Notes under the pieces: model-generated
The model's database searches: none
What the model was told of the DNA's origin: nothing
What the model saw: the letters and a program-made list of their open reading frames with translations, nothing else
Translations under genes and position numbers: made by a program
DNA from: Gammaproteobacteria bacterium
GTDB lineage: Bacteria; Pseudomonadota; Gammaproteobacteria; GCA-001735895
NCBI GenBank assembly: GCA_029864065.1
Contig: JAOTUD010000077.1
Span: forward strand, 1 to 8,584
Reading direction: 5' to 3'
DNA length: 8,584 nt
Part shown: positions 1-5,975 of the stretch, one piece after another
How the letters are laid out: the number at the start of each line of letters is the position of its first letter
Position numbering within the stretch: position 1 is the stretch's first letter

Positions 1-726
1 GATACCGAGGCCGCCGCCGAGATCGAGGTGATGAATATCGATCCCCTGTCCGCGCAGGCGTTCGATCAGCGCCAGCAGTCGGTCCAGCGCGTCGACATAG
101 GGCGACATTTCGGTCAGTTGCGAGCCGATATGGCAATCCATGCCGACGACCTCGATGTTGTCGAGTCGCGCCGCTTTCAGGTATACCGCTTCCGCGTCGG
201 CGAAGGCGATGCCGAACTTGTTCTCCTTGAGCCCGGTGGAAATATAGGGGTGGGTCTTCGCGTCGACATCGGGGTTGACGCGAAACGAAATGCGCGCGGT
301 CTCGCCCATGCGCCCGGCGATCTCGTCGATGCGATCGAGCTCCTGCTCGGACTCGACGTTGAAACAGAGGATACCGACCTCGAGCGCGGTCTCGATTTCG
401 TTGGCCTGTTTGCCGACCCCGGAGAACACGATCCTGGAGGGCTTGCCGCCGGCCTGCAGCACGCGCTGCAATTCGCCCACGGAGACGATATCGAAACCGG
501 AGCCGAGCCGTGCCAGCAGATTCAGCACCGCGAGGTTCGAATTGGCCTTGACCGCGTAGCACACCAGGTGGTCATGGCCCGCCAGCGCGTCGTCGAAGGC
601 GTGCCAGTGGCGCTCCAGCGTCGCGCGCGAATAGACGTACAGCGGCGTACCGTAGTTCTCGGCGAGCGCCGCGATCGGGACATCCTCGCAATAAAGCTCG
701 CCCTGCCGGTATTCGAAATGATCCAT
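1..726 (-). CDS. lysA: Diaminopimelate decarboxylase, N-terminal part (3' end outside window)
   Basis: This is the PLP enzyme that decarboxylates meso-diaminopimelate to L-lysine, the last step of lysine synthesis, in the cytoplasm. The 242 visible residues cover the alanine-racemase-like TIM barrel of a fold-type III decarboxylase. YAVKANSN carries the Schiff-base lysine K60, HIGSQ lies at 199-203, and the glycine-rich LGGGLGI that binds the PLP phosphate is at 236-242, where the window ends. Family members are about 415 residues, so the C-terminal beta domain is off the left edge. The start ATG is 2 bases after the stop of the LptM-like gene, so the two are co-transcribed. In relatives dapF often follows, but that cannot be seen here. 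No frameshift or missing residue is visible. Confidence 0.96.
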   Translation of the reverse strand, partial: MDHFEYRQGELYCEDVPIAALAENYGTPLYVYSRATLERHWHAFDDALAGHDHLVCYAVKANSNLAVLNLLARLGSGFDIVSVGELQRVLQAGGKPSRIVFSGVGKQANEIETALEVGILCFNVESEQELDRIDEIAGRMGETARISFRVNPDVDAKTHPYISTGLKENKFGIAFADAEAVYLKAARLDNIEVVGMDCHIGSQLTEMSPYVDALDRLLALIERLRGQGIDIHHLDLGGGLGI

Positions 727-728
727 AG

Positions 729-863
729 TTAAGTCGACTCGCTGCGGGATTTTTTCGCCTTGTCGTCGTCGGGCAGCACCAGCGGGCCCTTGTTACCGCA
801 GCCGGACAGCGCCAGCACGAGGCAACAGCAAAGCAGCCAGCCCAGGGTACTGATCCTGCTCAT
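729..863 (-). CDS. lptM: LptM/YifL-like small outer-membrane lipoprotein
   Basis: A 44-residue lipoprotein. The signal peptide (residues 1-21) ends in the lipobox L19-S20-G21-C22. It is followed by GNKGPL, the hallmark just after the lipidated cysteine in YifL/LptM. The rest is a short charged tail (PDDDKAKKSRSEST). In E. coli, LptM associates with the LptD/LptE lipopolysaccharide translocon and helps its oxidative maturation; that role is transferred here by family only. The start ATG overlaps the stop of the upstream exporter gene in an ATGA arrangement (860-863), and lysA begins 2 bases after its stop, so it is sandwiched in an operon. A position immediately before lysA is typical for gammaproteobacteria. 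Confidence 0.88.
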   Translation of the reverse strand: MSRISTLGWLLCCCLVLALSGCGNKGPLVLPDDDKAKKSRSEST

Positions 864-1498
864 GCGGCCGCAATTACTCGTTTTGCGCCGAGCGCCCAGA
901 CCCCGGCCGCGCACAACAAACCGCCGCCGGCGTAGCCGTAGGTTCTTTGCGCGCGTGTTGACATCAGCAGGCGGCGCATCGACGTCGCGAACAGCGCGTA
1001 GCTGGTCGCGCCGAGCGTCGCCAGCACCACGAAGGTGACGCCGAGTATCCACAGCTGCGGCAGCACCGGGTGCGCGGCACTGATGAACTGCGGCAGCAGC
1101 GCGATGAAAAATACGATACTCTTGGGATTCAGCGCGGTGACGATGAACGCATTGCCGAACAGCTTGCGCGGCGCGGATTGCATCGTTTGCCTGGTGTGCA
1201 TCGCGATCGGCCTGCCGGCGCCGCGCAGCATCAGGATGCCGAGGTAAATCAGGTACAGACCGCCCATCCACTTGGTAATGGTGAACATCAGCGCCGACGC
1301 GGCGAGCAGCGTACCGAGCCCGATCAGCGACAGCGTGATCGCGACCGTATCGCCGAGCGCGACACCGGCTACCAGCGGCAGCGTTGCCTGGCGGCCGTGC
1401 GCGACCGAGTAGCTCAGTACCAGCAGGATGGTCGGACCCGGAATGGCGAGCACGACCGCGCTGGTGGCGACGTAGGCGAGCCAGAGTTCGAGCGGCAT
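860..1498 (-). CDS. LysE/RhtB-family amino-acid exporter
   Basis: A 212-residue inner-membrane protein with about six hydrophobic segments, the usual size for the LysE/RhtB superfamily. Family marks are the conserved P20-G21-P22 in the first helix, a glycine/aspartate stretch in the second (VAGVALGD, 43-50) and NPK at 124-126 before a long hydrophobic helix. Such proteins export amino acids (lysine, threonine, homoserine lactone, others) using the proton gradient. The substrate cannot be read from sequence. Being translationally coupled to lptM and lysA makes lysine or a related basic amino acid a reasonable guess. The ATG start lies 5 bases after the DUF402 stop, with a GAGAG ribosome-binding stretch overlapping the end of that gene. 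Confidence 0.9.
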   Translation of the reverse strand: MPLELWLAYVATSAVVLAIPGPTILLVLSYSVAHGRQATLPLVAGVALGDTVAITLSLIGLGTLLAASALMFTITKWMGGLYLIYLGILMLRGAGRPIAMHTRQTMQSAPRKLFGNAFIVTALNPKSIVFFIALLPQFISAAHPVLPQLWILGVTFVVLATLGATSYALFATSMRRLLMSTRAQRTYGYAGGGLLCAAGVWALGAKRVIAAA

Positions 1499-1503
1499 TC
1501 GGG

Positions 1504-1989
1504 TTACTCTCGATCGATTAATGATCGCGTGAGCTTGTCATATTCGGTCAGGCTAGACAATGGGTCGCGGCACAAATCGGCGCGCGCGGCGTCGATGTAG
1601 CGGCGCAACGGCGCATCGATATCCGCGGGCAGTTCGTCCTCGTCGAGCACGCGGCAGCGCCCGTCCGGCGTGACCAACACGTCCACGGCGAGGTCGCGCC
1701 ACTCGATGGTCCGTTCCGATATCCGGGTGCGGTCGGCGATATTGAAATATAGCGCAACAGTATCCCGAAGCTGATCGACCCAGTGATAGACGTTATAGGG
1801 CCGTTCTTCCCAGAAATAGCCGAGGCTGACGGTATGCTTGCGTAGCAGGACGTCTTCGAGCTGCACGTCATGCGGCATGCGGTAGATGACAACTGCCTCT
1901 CCCTGATTTCGGGTTAGCAGCTCACAGTCGAAGGTGTTGCGCTCTCCCGCAAGCGTGGTCTTGATTTCCGTAATTGTTGCCGGCGACAA
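1504..1989 (-). CDS. DUF402 (FomD-like) protein, TTG start
   Basis: A 161-residue soluble protein matching the DUF402 family by eye: GYFWEERPYNVYHW (57-70), YFNI (81-84), then an acidic core with W97, D99 and D103 and VLDEDEL (114-120). Characterised relatives include FomD of fosfomycin biosynthesis, a metal-dependent nucleotide hydrolase, and archaeal fusions to RNase E/G-type RNA-binding proteins. Hydrolysis of a phosphoanhydride is therefore the likely chemistry and the substrate is unknown. No in-frame ATG precedes the conserved region. TTG at 1987-1989 is chosen because GGTGA lies 6 bases upstream, inside the last codons of the DUF3830 gene, and an in-frame TGA closes the frame just before. 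It begins 2 bases after the upstream stop, suggesting coupled translation. Confidence 0.85.
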   Translation of the reverse strand: MSPATITEIKTTLAGERNTFDCELLTRNQGEAVVIYRMPHDVQLEDVLLRKHTVSLGYFWEERPYNVYHWVDQLRDTVALYFNIADRTRISERTIEWRDLAVDVLVTPDGRCRVLDEDELPADIDAPLRRYIDAARADLCRDPLSSLTEYDKLTRSLIDRE

Positions 1990-1991
1990 AA

Positions 1992-2393
1992 TCAGTCACC
2001 GAAACGGATCGGCCTGGCGCCTTCCCATAAAGTGGCGACGCCGATCTCGCGTAGCTTGTCGAGATCGGAAGTAATGGTGGCGAAATGGTTGCCGGCGAGC
2101 GTGCCCGCTTTCGAAGCGAAATGCACGCTGCCGTAGGCGATCAGGATTTCGGTTTCGCTTTTGCCCTTTGAATAGAGCAGGATTTGCCCCGGCGCTGGGT
2201 ACGCGGTGGCGTCCTCGTAGCCGACCGCGAAGTCCATGTCACCGAGTGGTACCCAGACCGCTTCGCCGCTCCAGCGCACGTGCACGACGCGGCTCTCGAA
2301 CGGCATCGCGTTACGGAACGCCGCGCAGGTCGCGGGCGATTTTTTTGCTTCGAAAAGGGCTTCGAATTCATACTCATCGATGATGATTTTCAT
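1992..2393 (-). CDS. DUF3830 cyclophilin-like protein
   Basis: A 133-residue soluble protein that I recognise as DUF3830, a family with a cyclophilin-like beta-barrel fold. Conserved features seen are SPATCAAFRNAMPFESRVVH (19-38), HVRWSGEAVW (38-47), the YPAPGQILLY stretch (65-74) and SETEILIAYG (79-88). No biochemical function is established for the family. Some members are annotated near amidohydrolases or other catabolic enzymes, so a metabolic or accessory role is only inference. The ATG at 2391-2393 has GAGGAA nine bases upstream, partly made of the stop codon of the phzF-like gene 13 bases away. The gene is full length, with no signal peptide or membrane segment. Confidence 0.82.
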   Translation of the reverse strand: MKIIIDEYEFEALFEAKKSPATCAAFRNAMPFESRVVHVRWSGEAVWVPLGDMDFAVGYEDATAYPAPGQILLYSKGKSETEILIAYGSVHFASKAGTLAGNHFATITSDLDKLREIGVATLWEGARPIRFGD

Positions 2394-2406
2394 GCCGGTC
2401 TATTCC

Positions 2407-3240
2407 TCATATCATCCGGGCGCGACCGGATACACGGATCGAGCTGTCCTTTGCGGGGGGTATTTCGGCATGCAGACGCGAGCGCATGCCCATGTCTTCG
2501 CCCTGCACGATATCGATAGAACCCTCGTGCGGCCAGCCGATGTCGCGCAGGTAGCCGGCAAACGCGGCGGTCGCGGCGCCGGTTGCCGGGTCTTCGTAGA
2601 CGCCGCCCGACGCGAACGGATTGCGCGTATGAAACAGCCGCGGCGTTTCGGCATGGCCGAGCAGGATCGTGACCAGGCCCGCGCGCAGCATCAGCTCACG
2701 CCCGGCGTCGAGGTCGTAGCGCATCGCCGCAAGGCACTCGCGTGAATGGAGGCAAAGCATAAAATGATCGGCGCCGCCGTGAATTCTGGCCGGCGCGATA
2801 TTCGGGTCGAGGTCGCCTTCGCCGTAACCGAATAATGCCAGCGTCGCGCGGAGTTGCTCCAGCGGCAGCGGTGCGCTGCGCGTCGGCGGCGACTGCAGCG
2901 CGGCCCACATGCCAGCGTCGCCACTCTGACCCTCGACGGTGATTTCGGCCGCATTCAGAATCAGCGGAAAAATACCATCGCCATGCGCGCGTGCGAGCGC
3001 CGCGCCGAGCGCGATAGTCGCATGCCCGCAGAACGGCACTTCCGTTTCGGGCGAAAAATAGCGCACGCGCCACGCGTCGCCCTGCGGCATCGCGAACGCG
3101 GTCTCGGAATAACCAACCTCGGCGGCGATGCGACGCATGTCTTCTTCACCGGGATGCGTGTCGGCGATGACGACCCCGGCCGGGTTGCCGCCGCTATTGC
3201 CGTCCGCGAACGCCGCGATTCGTAATAGGCCTTGTTTCAT
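2407..3240 (-). CDS. PhzF-family isomerase/epimerase-like protein
   Basis: A 277-residue cytoplasmic protein of the PhzF/YddE family, which has a two-domain diaminopimelate-epimerase-like fold. The N-terminal domain shows the GNPAGVV motif (18-24), the catalytic-type glutamate E46 in SETAF and FCGHAT with H73 (70-75). The C-terminal domain shows EDPATGAA (216-223) with D217. These match the residues used by Pseudomonas PhzF to isomerise its phenazine precursor. No other phenazine genes are present, so this is not evidence for phenazine production, and the substrate is unknown. It is the first gene of the minus-strand block that runs to lysA. The ATG has AGGAG (3248-3252) seven bases upstream, an unusually good site for this window. 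Confidence 0.92.
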   Translation of the reverse strand: MKQGLLRIAAFADGNSGGNPAGVVIADTHPGEEDMRRIAAEVGYSETAFAMPQGDAWRVRYFSPETEVPFCGHATIALGAALARAHGDGIFPLILNAAEITVEGQSGDAGMWAALQSPPTRSAPLPLEQLRATLALFGYGEGDLDPNIAPARIHGGADHFMLCLHSRECLAAMRYDLDAGRELMLRAGLVTILLGHAETPRLFHTRNPFASGGVYEDPATGAATAAFAGYLRDIGWPHEGSIDIVQGEDMGMRSRLHAEIPPAKDSSIRVSGRARMI

Positions 3241-3247
3241 TCAAAAG

Positions 3248-3252
3248 CTCCT
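3248..3252 (-). promoter_or_regulatory. Ribosome binding site of the phzF-like gene
   Basis: AGGAG on the minus strand, seven bases before the ATG at 3240. It supports that start. It lies partly within the 12-base perfect palindrome TCCTGGCCAGGA (3249-3260). Confidence 0.7.
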
Positions 3253-3261
3253 GGCCAGGAA

Positions 3262-3267
3262 ATCATA
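3262..3267 (-). promoter_or_regulatory. Possible -10 box upstream of the phzF-like gene
   Basis: TATGAT on the minus strand matches the sigma70 -10 consensus at five of six positions and would give a leader of roughly 15 bases. The matching -35 position (GTAGAA) is poor and the spacer is very GC-rich, so an activator or another promoter may be involved. The assignment is tentative. Confidence 0.3.
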
Positions 3268-3299
3268 AACCGGGTCCCGGGCCGTTCTACCCCTGAGCA

Positions 3300-3470
3300 T
3301 CAGCTTAGCAGCACCAGCACCAGGCCGAGCAGCGCGGGCGCGGCCTGGACCAACAGGATCCTGCGGCTTACCGTGATCGCGCCGTAAACCCCGGCGATCA
3401 CGACGCAGCTCAAAAAGAATATCTTGACGTCGCTGGCGTCGACATCGGGGATTAGCCCCCAGATCAGGCC
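3300..3470 (-). pseudogene. Start-less frame for a small two-helix membrane protein (remnant or unusual start)
   Basis: The minus strand is open from an in-frame TAG near 3522 down to the TGA at 3300-3302. The part from about 3470 translates as GLIWGLIPDVDASD, then KIFFLSCVVIAGVYGA (one membrane segment), a basic turn (SRR) and LLVQAAPALLGLVLVLLS (a second segment). Nearly every codon ends in G or C, like the flanking real genes, and the hydrophobic/charged pattern is protein-like. There is no ATG in frame. CTG (3465-3467), TTG (3411-3413) or GTG (3399-3401) are possible but lack a ribosome binding site. I cannot name a family. A 5'-truncated gene is the simplest reading, since its beginning would overlap the leader of the plus-strand oxygenase gene. 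Confidence 0.35.
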
Positions 3471-3537
3471 GGCCGGGACGCTATTGCTTGACTGATGTCT
3501 CGATCCTGTCCGGCAAGGCTAATCACCCCCGATCGGG

Positions 3538-3543
3538 TATACT
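3538..3543 (+). promoter_or_regulatory. Possible -10 box for the oxygenase gene
   Basis: TATACT lies about 48 bases before the ATG at 3591 and matches the -10 consensus at five of six positions. No good -35 box is found at the right distance (AAGGCT there). The palindrome CCCGATCGGG touches it on the upstream side and could be an operator, but a single ten-base palindrome is weak evidence. Confidence 0.25.
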
Positions 3544-3590
3544 CGGCACCCATACTCGCACAGGTTCACGATTTTTTCTGTTTGAATTCG

Positions 3591-4646
3591 ATGTCAGCCC
3601 AGATTCCGGTAATCAATCTAGCACCCTGGTTTGACGGCGACAAGCCGGGGCGCCTCGAGCTTTGCGCGCGGGTCGGCCAGGTATGCCACGAGGTTGGATT
3701 CTTTTACCTGATCAACCACGGTATCCCGGCGGCGGTCAGCGACGGCTACCTGGACGCGATCAGGACTTTCTTCGCGCTGCCGCTGGAAATACGCGAAGCG
3801 ATCGACAAGCATAATTCAGCGCATTTTCGCGGCTGGGAAAAACTGGGTTCGGAACTCACCAATAACGCGGTCGACTACCGCGAGCAAATCGATATCGGCG
3901 TCGAGCGCAACGCGATACCCAATCCCGAACCCTACTACATGGCCCTGGTGGGTCCCAACCAGTGGCCGCCCGCGGCGTCGATCCCGGGCTTTCGCGAAAC
4001 CGTAGAAGATTATTTCGCGCGGCTATCCGCGCTGGCCCGCGAGGTACTACGCATCATGTCGCTGGCGCTCGGCCTCGAAGAAACGCATATCGAAACGGTA
4101 TTCGGCAACAACCCGTCACCGTACCTGAAGCTGATACGCTACCCGCAAACGCTGGCCGGCGGACACGGCGTCGGCGTGCACAAGGATTCAGGTTTTCTGA
4201 CCCTGTTGCTGCAGGATCGGACCCCCGGACTCGAGGCGCAGGCCAACGACAACAGCTGGTACCGGGTCGATCCCGTGCCTGGCAGCCTTGTGGTCAACAC
4301 CGGAGAATTGCTGCAACTGGTGACGCACAACTACTTCATCGCGACCCCGCACCGCGTCGTCAACAAAGCCGCCTGCGAGCGTTACTCGTCGGCGTTTTTC
4401 TACAGCCCCGACCTGACCACCCGGCTCGATCCGCTGCCTGTCGACCCCGCGCTAATTGCGCGGGCCGCACGCAGCGAGCGCCATCGCAACGAGGGTTTGA
4501 TGGCGTCGCGCGCCGAGCTGGCCGCCGGCACCGGTGGCATGGCGAGCCAGGTCAGGCCCGCCGTGTTCGGAGAGAGATACTGGCAGCGCTGGGTGCGTAG
4601 CTACCCCGATATCGCGGCGAAATACTACCCCGGTTTAATGGAGTAG
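3591..4646 (+). CDS. 2-oxoglutarate/Fe(II)-dependent oxygenase, isopenicillin N synthase-like family
   Basis: A 351-residue cytoplasmic non-heme iron oxygenase of the isopenicillin N synthase/DIOX family. The N-terminal part has IPVINLAPW and the GFFYLINHGIP segment typical of the DIOX_N domain. The jelly-roll core carries the iron ligands H197 and D199 (HKD before SGFLTLLLQD) and H254 (TPHRVVN). R264-Y265-S266 is the RxS motif that binds the 2-oxoglutarate carboxylate. All key residues are present, so it should be active; the substrate is unknown. The frame is open upstream to 3495, but the ATG at 3591 is preferred because homology-like sequence starts there and the extension is unlike the family. 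Its ribosome binding site is weak. It is the only plus-strand gene in the window. Confidence 0.93.
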   Translation: MSAQIPVINLAPWFDGDKPGRLELCARVGQVCHEVGFFYLINHGIPAAVSDGYLDAIRTFFALPLEIREAIDKHNSAHFRGWEKLGSELTNNAVDYREQIDIGVERNAIPNPEPYYMALVGPNQWPPAASIPGFRETVEDYFARLSALAREVLRIMSLALGLEETHIETVFGNNPSPYLKLIRYPQTLAGGHGVGVHKDSGFLTLLLQDRTPGLEAQANDNSWYRVDPVPGSLVVNTGELLQLVTHNYFIATPHRVVNKAACERYSSAFFYSPDLTTRLDPLPVDPALIARAARSERHRNEGLMASRAELAAGTGGMASQVRPAVFGERYWQRWVRSYPDIAAKYYPGLME

Positions 4647-4704
4647 AAATTCTGTTGGCCGCGTGGAGTGCCGACGCGATGGTCTAAACCCGGATGATAA
4701 AGTT

Positions 4705-4751
4705 GCCCCGACGGTACCAAACAGGCGATCGAGTGGACTACCGTTCGGGGC
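4705..4751. terminator. Bulged inverted repeat between convergent genes
   Basis: GCCCCGACGGTA (4705-4716) pairs with TACCGTTCGGGGC (4739-4751) with one bulged base and a 22-base loop. It lies after the oxygenase stop and spans the stop codon of the DUF2784 gene. Neither strand has a real T-run after it (minus strand continues AACTTTATC), so it may be a weak bidirectional terminator or an mRNA-end stabiliser rather than a classical rho-independent terminator. Confidence 0.35.
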
Positions 4752-5133
4752 GCACCCAGCGCCAGCTCGCGACCACCAGCGCGCCGAACAGGGTATAAAC
4801 CACGACGAATACCCACTCGGGGGCATGATAATAGAGCAGCCGCTCGAGCCAGTGGGAGACGAAGCTGCCCGCGTAGACCGCATCCCCGGCCGTTGCACGC
4901 AGATTCATTTCCCAGGCGGTCAACGGGCAGATCATGCCGAGCCAGGATTGCAGCACGACGATAGCGATGGCGAGCAGGTGCACTATTCTGAACCCCGGGT
5001 GACGCACCCACCTCCAGCCGAGCCATTTGCCGACAAAGATCAGCAGCAGGCCGATCACGACGAAACAGACGAACAGCGCGTGCGAAACCAGCAAGGCGTC
5101 GGCCGCGACCAGGTACAGGAGGCTTTCATCCAC
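4738..5133 (-). CDS. DUF2784 membrane protein
   Basis: A 131-residue inner-membrane protein. It begins with LVAADALLVSHALFVCFVV and has hydrophobic segments around residues 12-34, 50-68 and 106-124. The signature GMICPLTAWEMNLR (66-79) and HWLERLLYY (94-102) are characteristic of DUF2784, a family with no known function. The start is GTG at 5131-5133; the nearby ATG is out of frame. It begins 15 bases after the stop of the acetyltransferase gene and is last in its block, so it is probably co-transcribed. No strong ribosome binding site is seen, in line with translational coupling. Confidence 0.85.
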   Translation of the reverse strand: MDESLLYLVAADALLVSHALFVCFVVIGLLLIFVGKWLGWRWVRHPGFRIVHLLAIAIVVLQSWLGMICPLTAWEMNLRATAGDAVYAGSFVSHWLERLLYYHAPEWVFVVVYTLFGALVVASWRWVRPER

Positions 5134-5148
5134 GATCGCGGTTTTCGA

Positions 5149-5652
5149 CTAGAGCCCGTCGAAGGCTTCGTGGTAAGACATGATGCCTGCCTTTCCGGTC
5201 AGCGCGCCCGGCGCCAGTTCCATCGCCATGAAAACATCGGCGGGCACTTCGTAGCGCGACGAGATCGCGAACTTCGACGCGGGTACGAAGCCGAAGCGCG
5301 GGTAGTAATGCGGATGCCCGAGCACGAAGACGGCCTCGCAGCCGAGTCGACGGCACTCGTCCAGTCCCGCCTGCACCAGCGCGCTACCGATACCCTGGCG
5401 CTGTCGCTGCGGCGCCACGGACATCGGCCCCAGCGCCATCACCCGGGCGTCAGGGTCGGCCGCCAGCGTTGCCGATGAAAACAGGATGTGCCCGACGATC
5501 TCGTCGCCATCGGTTGCGACCAGCGATACGAGTGGCCGCGCATCGGTACGCACCGCATCGACCAGGTCGGCCTCTGCGTCCGACCCGAACGCGGCGCGGT
5601 TAACGGCGCGGACCGCGGCCCTGTCCTGGTCCAGTTGTGCGCGAATCTTCAT
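5149..5652 (-). CDS. GNAT N-acetyltransferase, YhbS type
   Basis: A 167-residue cytoplasmic acetyltransferase of the GNAT superfamily. The acetyl-CoA pyrophosphate-binding loop is QRQGIGS (84-90) after the beta4 strand LGPMSVAP. The block VLGHPHYYPRFGF (110-122) is characteristic of the YhbS-like (COG3153) subgroup, and beta-rich ends complete the fold. It would transfer the acetyl group of acetyl-CoA to an amine of an unknown acceptor. Its ATG lies 11 bases after the stop of the upstream lipoprotein gene without a clear ribosome binding site, suggesting coupled translation. The length is normal for the subgroup and the residues look intact. Confidence 0.9.
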   Translation of the reverse strand: MKIRAQLDQDRAAVRAVNRAAFGSDAEADLVDAVRTDARPLVSLVATDGDEIVGHILFSSATLAADPDARVMALGPMSVAPQRQRQGIGSALVQAGLDECRRLGCEAVFVLGHPHYYPRFGFVPASKFAISSRYEVPADVFMAMELAPGALTGKAGIMSYHEAFDGL

Positions 5653-5663
5653 GCCGGCCGCGG

Positions 5664-5975
5664 CTAGTCCAGCCGCCTGAAGCCGTGGCGCTGCATACAG
5701 GTATCGATTTCGGCATAAACCTGCCTCCTGACGAGGTCGAAATCATCCTTGACCAGCATCCTGGCCTCGTTGCTGGTGGTTGTGGCCAGGTTGCGGTCGC
5801 TGTCGTCCTCGGCGCGCGCAAGAGCCGCCAGTTTGCGGTCGACCCGGCACGCCTGCCTGGCTTTTTCGAGCCGGGAATCTTCGACGCTGGCGCCGTCGAG
5901 CCTGACCCATTTGCTCTGGCATCCGCTCGCCAGCATCAGCATCAGCACAACTGCTGTCAGAAGATATTTTCTCAT
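5664..5975 (-). CDS. Small lipoprotein, internal start in the DUF1428 frame
   Basis: A 103-residue predicted lipoprotein read from the ATG at 5973-5975. It has a textbook signal: M-R-K-Y start, hydrophobic LLTAVVLMLML and lipobox A16-S17-G18-C19. The mature part is charged and alpha-helix-like, with two cysteines (C43, C93) that could pair in the periplasm, and it ends in CMQRHGFRRLD. I do not recognise a family. AAGGA (5982-5986), six bases before the ATG, is a good ribosome binding site and supports internal initiation. The frame is continuous with the upstream DUF1428 gene. An acetyltransferase gene follows 11 bases after the stop. Confidence 0.7.
   Translation of the reverse strand: MRKYLLTAVVLMLMLASGCQSKWVRLDGASVEDSRLEKARQACRVDRKLAALARAEDDSDRNLATTTSNEARMLVKDDFDLVRRQVYAEIDTCMQRHGFRRLD

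Larger units (their letters stand above)
3241..3590. other. Divergent intergenic region between phzF-like and oxygenase genes
   Basis: About 350 bases lie between two divergently transcribed genes. From left to right it holds the ribosome binding site and possible -10 box of the phzF-like gene, the start-less membrane-protein frame (3300-3470) and the leader of the oxygenase gene. The leader includes a palindrome CCCGATCGGG (3528-3537) directly abutting a TATACT (3538-3543). No RNA gene or riboswitch is evident. Confidence 0.5.

Noticed and set aside
28..732. Long open frame on the plus strand opposite lysA
   Set aside because: It is a shadow of lysA caused by high GC; its translation has no recognisable domain while the minus strand carries all LysA motifs.
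2407..3240. Evidence for a phenazine biosynthesis cluster
   Set aside because: Only a PhzF-family member is present; the family is broad and none of the other phenazine genes is nearby.
3495..3590. N-terminal extension of the oxygenase by 32 residues
   Set aside because: The extension (starting MSRSCPARL) lacks family similarity, and the conserved IPVINL block follows the ATG at 3591 directly, as in relatives.
4860..5026. Second minus-strand frame overlapping the DUF2784 gene
   Set aside because: Arg/Ala-rich out-of-frame translation without motifs; the DUF2784 frame has membrane segments and the family signature.
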